NCBI GenBank assembly: GCA_017353855.1
Contig: JAFMSA010000182.1
Coordinates: forward strand, 1-7,625
Source: Alphaproteobacteria bacterium
GTDB taxonomy: Bacteria; Pseudomonadota; Alphaproteobacteria; ATCC43930; CGMCC-115725
Length of the DNA stretch: 7,625 nt
Direction of reading: 5' to 3'
In this document: positions 5,960-7,625 of the stretch, in pieces
Numbering within the stretch: position 1 is the first letter of the stretch
How the letters are laid out: each line of letters opens with the position of its first letter
Position numbers and translations under genes: made by a program
The notes under the pieces: model-generated
The model's database searches: none
Seen by the model: the letters and a program-made list of their open reading frames with translations, nothing else
Told to the model about the DNA's origin: nothing

Positions 5960-7258
5960 ATGAAGCTTCTTGTTCTGTTTGCCGGTCTCGGCGCCGCGAT
6001 GCTGGCCGGGTGTTCATGGTTTCCGGGATCCGGGCCTGCGGCGAGCGAGGTCGTCGAGCAAGCGCAGGCGCGCGGTGAAATCCTTTTCGACGTTGTCGAT
6101 GTCAATGATCGGGTCGTTACGACCCTGCTCTCCCGGCCCGGGGAGAGCTTTCGCGCTCGCTTCCAGGAGGATGCCGGGCCACCCGACGTGAAGATCGCGG
6201 TCGGGGACGCGGTCTCGGTCGTCATCTGGGAAAGTTCCGCAGGCGGGTTGTTCGGGCCGCCGCCGCCCACCCCGGTGCCGGGACTTGAGCCAACGGCACC
6301 CCAATCGCAGCCCCCTTCCATGGAGAGACGGGGTGAGGCCGGCGGGCCGGCCCCACCCGGGACCGAGGCACCGCCGGAAAAGCCGAGCTCTGCGATTCGG
6401 GCCGCCGCGGGGCAGAATGAGCGCCGGCCGGCGACAATCCCCGAACAGGAGGTCGGGGCCGACGGCGGCATCAGCGTCCCCTATGCCGGGCGCATTCCGG
6501 TTGCCGGCCGGTCGCCGGCGGAAGTCCAGCATACGATCGAGGCGCGGCTCGCCGGCAAGGCCCTCGAGCCGCAGGCGTTGGTGATTGTCAGAAAGAGTCC
6601 GGCCAACGCCGTGACGGTGGCGGGAGAGCTGGTCCCCCACGCCACTCGGGTCCCGCTGTCGGTCGGGGGCGACAGGCTCCTGCAGGTCATCGCCGCCGCA
6701 GGGGGCGTCCGGGCGCCGGTGCATGAAACCTTTGTTCGGCTGACGCGGGGCGGAGTCACCGCGACCTTGCCGCTGGCGAGAGTGGTTGCCGATCCGTCGG
6801 AGGACATCTATGCCCGGCCCGGCGACGTTCTCACTTTGGTTCGGGTACCGCAGACTTTCAGCGTTTTCGGAGCGACCGGCCGCAACGCCGAGATCACTTT
6901 CGATGCCGAAAAGCTCACACTGAGCGAAGCGCTCGGCAAATCTCAGGGGCTGGACGATAATCTGGCCAATCCGAAGGGCGTGTTCCTCTTCCGCTACGAG
7001 CCTAATTCGACAGTTCGCGCCCTTGATCAGCCGGTTGCGACGACATCAAAAGACGGCCGCTCGCCGATCGCCTATCGGTTTGATCTTCAGGATGGAAACT
7101 CCTATCTCCTCGCCAAGCAGTTTCCGGTCCGAGACAAGGACATCATCTTTGTCGCCGATGCGGGCGCGGTGCGCGTGGAAAGGCTCTTCGCGCTGCTTGC
7201 CAATATCACGGGACCGGTCACCACCGGTTTCCTGGTGTGCAGCTCTGCGACGTGTTAG
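5960..7258 (+). CDS. Polysaccharide biosynthesis/export lipoprotein (Wza-like, SLBB)
   Basis: This 432-residue outer-membrane polysaccharide export protein would form the periplasm-to-surface channel for exo- or capsular polysaccharide. The N-terminus is a lipoprotein signal with lipobox LAGC (Cys18 acylated), which fixes the ATG at 5960. The Poly_export domain begins at about 76-98 (VGDAVSVVIWE, GGLF). It is interrupted by a Pro/Gly/Glu-rich low-complexity insertion (about 99-157). It resumes with GGISVPYAGRIPVAGRSPAEVQ (about 169-190). SLBB-type segments follow (about 215-290, with VTVAGELVPHATRVPL and IYARPGDVLTLVR; about 295-370, with FSVFGATGRNAEITFD). PQTFSVFGA and a SQGLDDNLANPKGVFLFRYE stretch are typical of this group. 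The last residues include Cys427 and Cys432. No Wzc, Wzx or glycosyltransferase neighbours are present, so the exported polymer is unknown. The ribosome site is weak. Confidence 0.9.
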   Translation: MKLLVLFAGLGAAMLAGCSWFPGSGPAASEVVEQAQARGEILFDVVDVNDRVVTTLLSRPGESFRARFQEDAGPPDVKIAVGDAVSVVIWESSAGGLFGPPPPTPVPGLEPTAPQSQPPSMERRGEAGGPAPPGTEAPPEKPSSAIRAAAGQNERRPATIPEQEVGADGGISVPYAGRIPVAGRSPAEVQHTIEARLAGKALEPQALVIVRKSPANAVTVAGELVPHATRVPLSVGGDRLLQVIAAAGGVRAPVHETFVRLTRGGVTATLPLARVVADPSEDIYARPGDVLTLVRVPQTFSVFGATGRNAEITFDAEKLTLSEALGKSQGLDDNLANPKGVFLFRYEPNSTVRALDQPVATTSKDGRSPIAYRFDLQDGNSYLLAKQFPVRDKDIIFVADAGAVRVERLFALLANITGPVTTGFLVCSSATC

Positions 7259-7275
7259 CCCGGCTGGCACCTCGG

Positions 7276-7625
7276 CTAGCGTTCGAGTCCGCCGACCATG
7301 TCGGTGTGGAAACGGGCGACGTCCTCAGGACCGAGATAATTGATGTCGCCGGGCGTGGCGAGCCCGATTGCCGCGGAAAACGCGCCGAGCCGGATCGCGA
7401 GACCGGGATCGTCGTCGAGCAGACCATGGATCAGCCCGGCGACGAGCGAATCTCCGGCGCCGATGCGATCGACGAGCGCAACCTTGTAGCGAGGTGCATA
7501 ACGGAACTCGCCGCCTGCGAGAAGCAGGGTGCCGGGCTCCGCCTCGGGCGGCCGGGTCAGCGCAACGAGCGGCACGCCATAGCGCGCGGCCACGGCGGTC
7601 GCGAGCTCTTCGCCGCCCTCGGTAA
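7276..7625 (-). CDS. PfkB-family sugar kinase, C-terminal part (5' end outside the window); probably 2-keto-3-deoxygluconate kinase
   Basis: The frame is open from the right edge to TAG at 7276-7278, giving the last about 115 residues. The PfkB/ribokinase signature 2 is clear in DRIGAGDSLVAGLIHGL, with GAGD forming the anion hole and its Asp the catalytic base. Upstream, TEGGEELATAVAARYGVPLVALTRP is the preceding Rossmann strand-helix region. The tail AIGLATPGDINYLGPEDV resembles the PGDFN-type ending of KDG kinases, which phosphorylate 2-keto-3-deoxygluconate in the Entner-Doudoroff and uronate pathways. The substrate-binding N-terminal half is not in the window, so the substrate is inferred. 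It converges on the export gene with a 17-base gap and no visible terminator. Confidence 0.85.
   Translation of the reverse strand, partial: TEGGEELATAVAARYGVPLVALTRPPEAEPGTLLLAGGEFRYAPRYKVALVDRIGAGDSLVAGLIHGLLDDDPGLAIRLGAFSAAIGLATPGDINYLGPEDVARFHTDMVGGLER

Noticed and set aside
6014..6724. Minus-strand open frames opposite the export lipoprotein
   Set aside because: They are antisense shadows of a gene with a clear lipobox and Poly_export/SLBB motifs.

Overview
The window is high-GC DNA whose gene content points to an alphaproteobacterium, most likely of the Rhizobiales (Hyphomicrobiales). Supporting this are RNase J, methylmalonyl-CoA epimerase and a DUF1467 membrane protein in a row, a secreted DUF992 protein, and an alphaproteobacterial-type 3-methyladenine DNA glycosylase. 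No tRNA, rRNA or CRISPR array was seen.

Layout. (1) 1-1384, plus strand, is an ordinary housekeeping run: the 3' part of rnj, then mce, then a small DUF1467 gene, closely spaced and probably co-transcribed. (2) 1385-1500 holds a perfect hairpin. 1501-1767, minus strand, is an unrecognised 88-residue gene. The interval upstream of it carries a perfect FNR/FixK-type operator, TTGATCTGGATCAA, at 1901-1914. (3) 1956-2631, plus strand, is a decayed iscB gene, encoding the HNH/RuvC RNA-guided nuclease family ancestral to Cas9. Its N-terminal segment and its C-terminal RuvC-III-to-end region remain, the middle is missing, and the pieces lie in shifted frames. It runs straight into an intact tag gene (2631-3182). 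(4) 3183-4508 is about 1.3 kb with no convincing intact gene. It contains an 18-bp perfect palindrome, a 16-bp palindrome, and short scrambled remnants of a group II intron reverse transcriptase (4068-4207). (5) 4509-4985 is a secreted DUF992 protein. It converges on a creatininase-family amidohydrolase (5063-5806, minus). (6) 5960-7258, plus, is a Wza-like polysaccharide-export lipoprotein with an unusual proline-rich insertion. It converges on the 3' part of a PfkB sugar kinase that runs off the right edge.

Interpretation. The left block is conserved core genome. In Rhizobiales the gene after DUF1467 is usually proS, so the material from about 1385 looks like a breakpoint. It is followed by a scar region where mobile or RNA-guided elements have landed and rotted. 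The most interesting content is this scar: the iscB fossil, the permuted group II RT fragments, and an FNR operator beside an orphan small gene. No complete novel system is visible. All family assignments rest on motif recognition by eye, without database searches.
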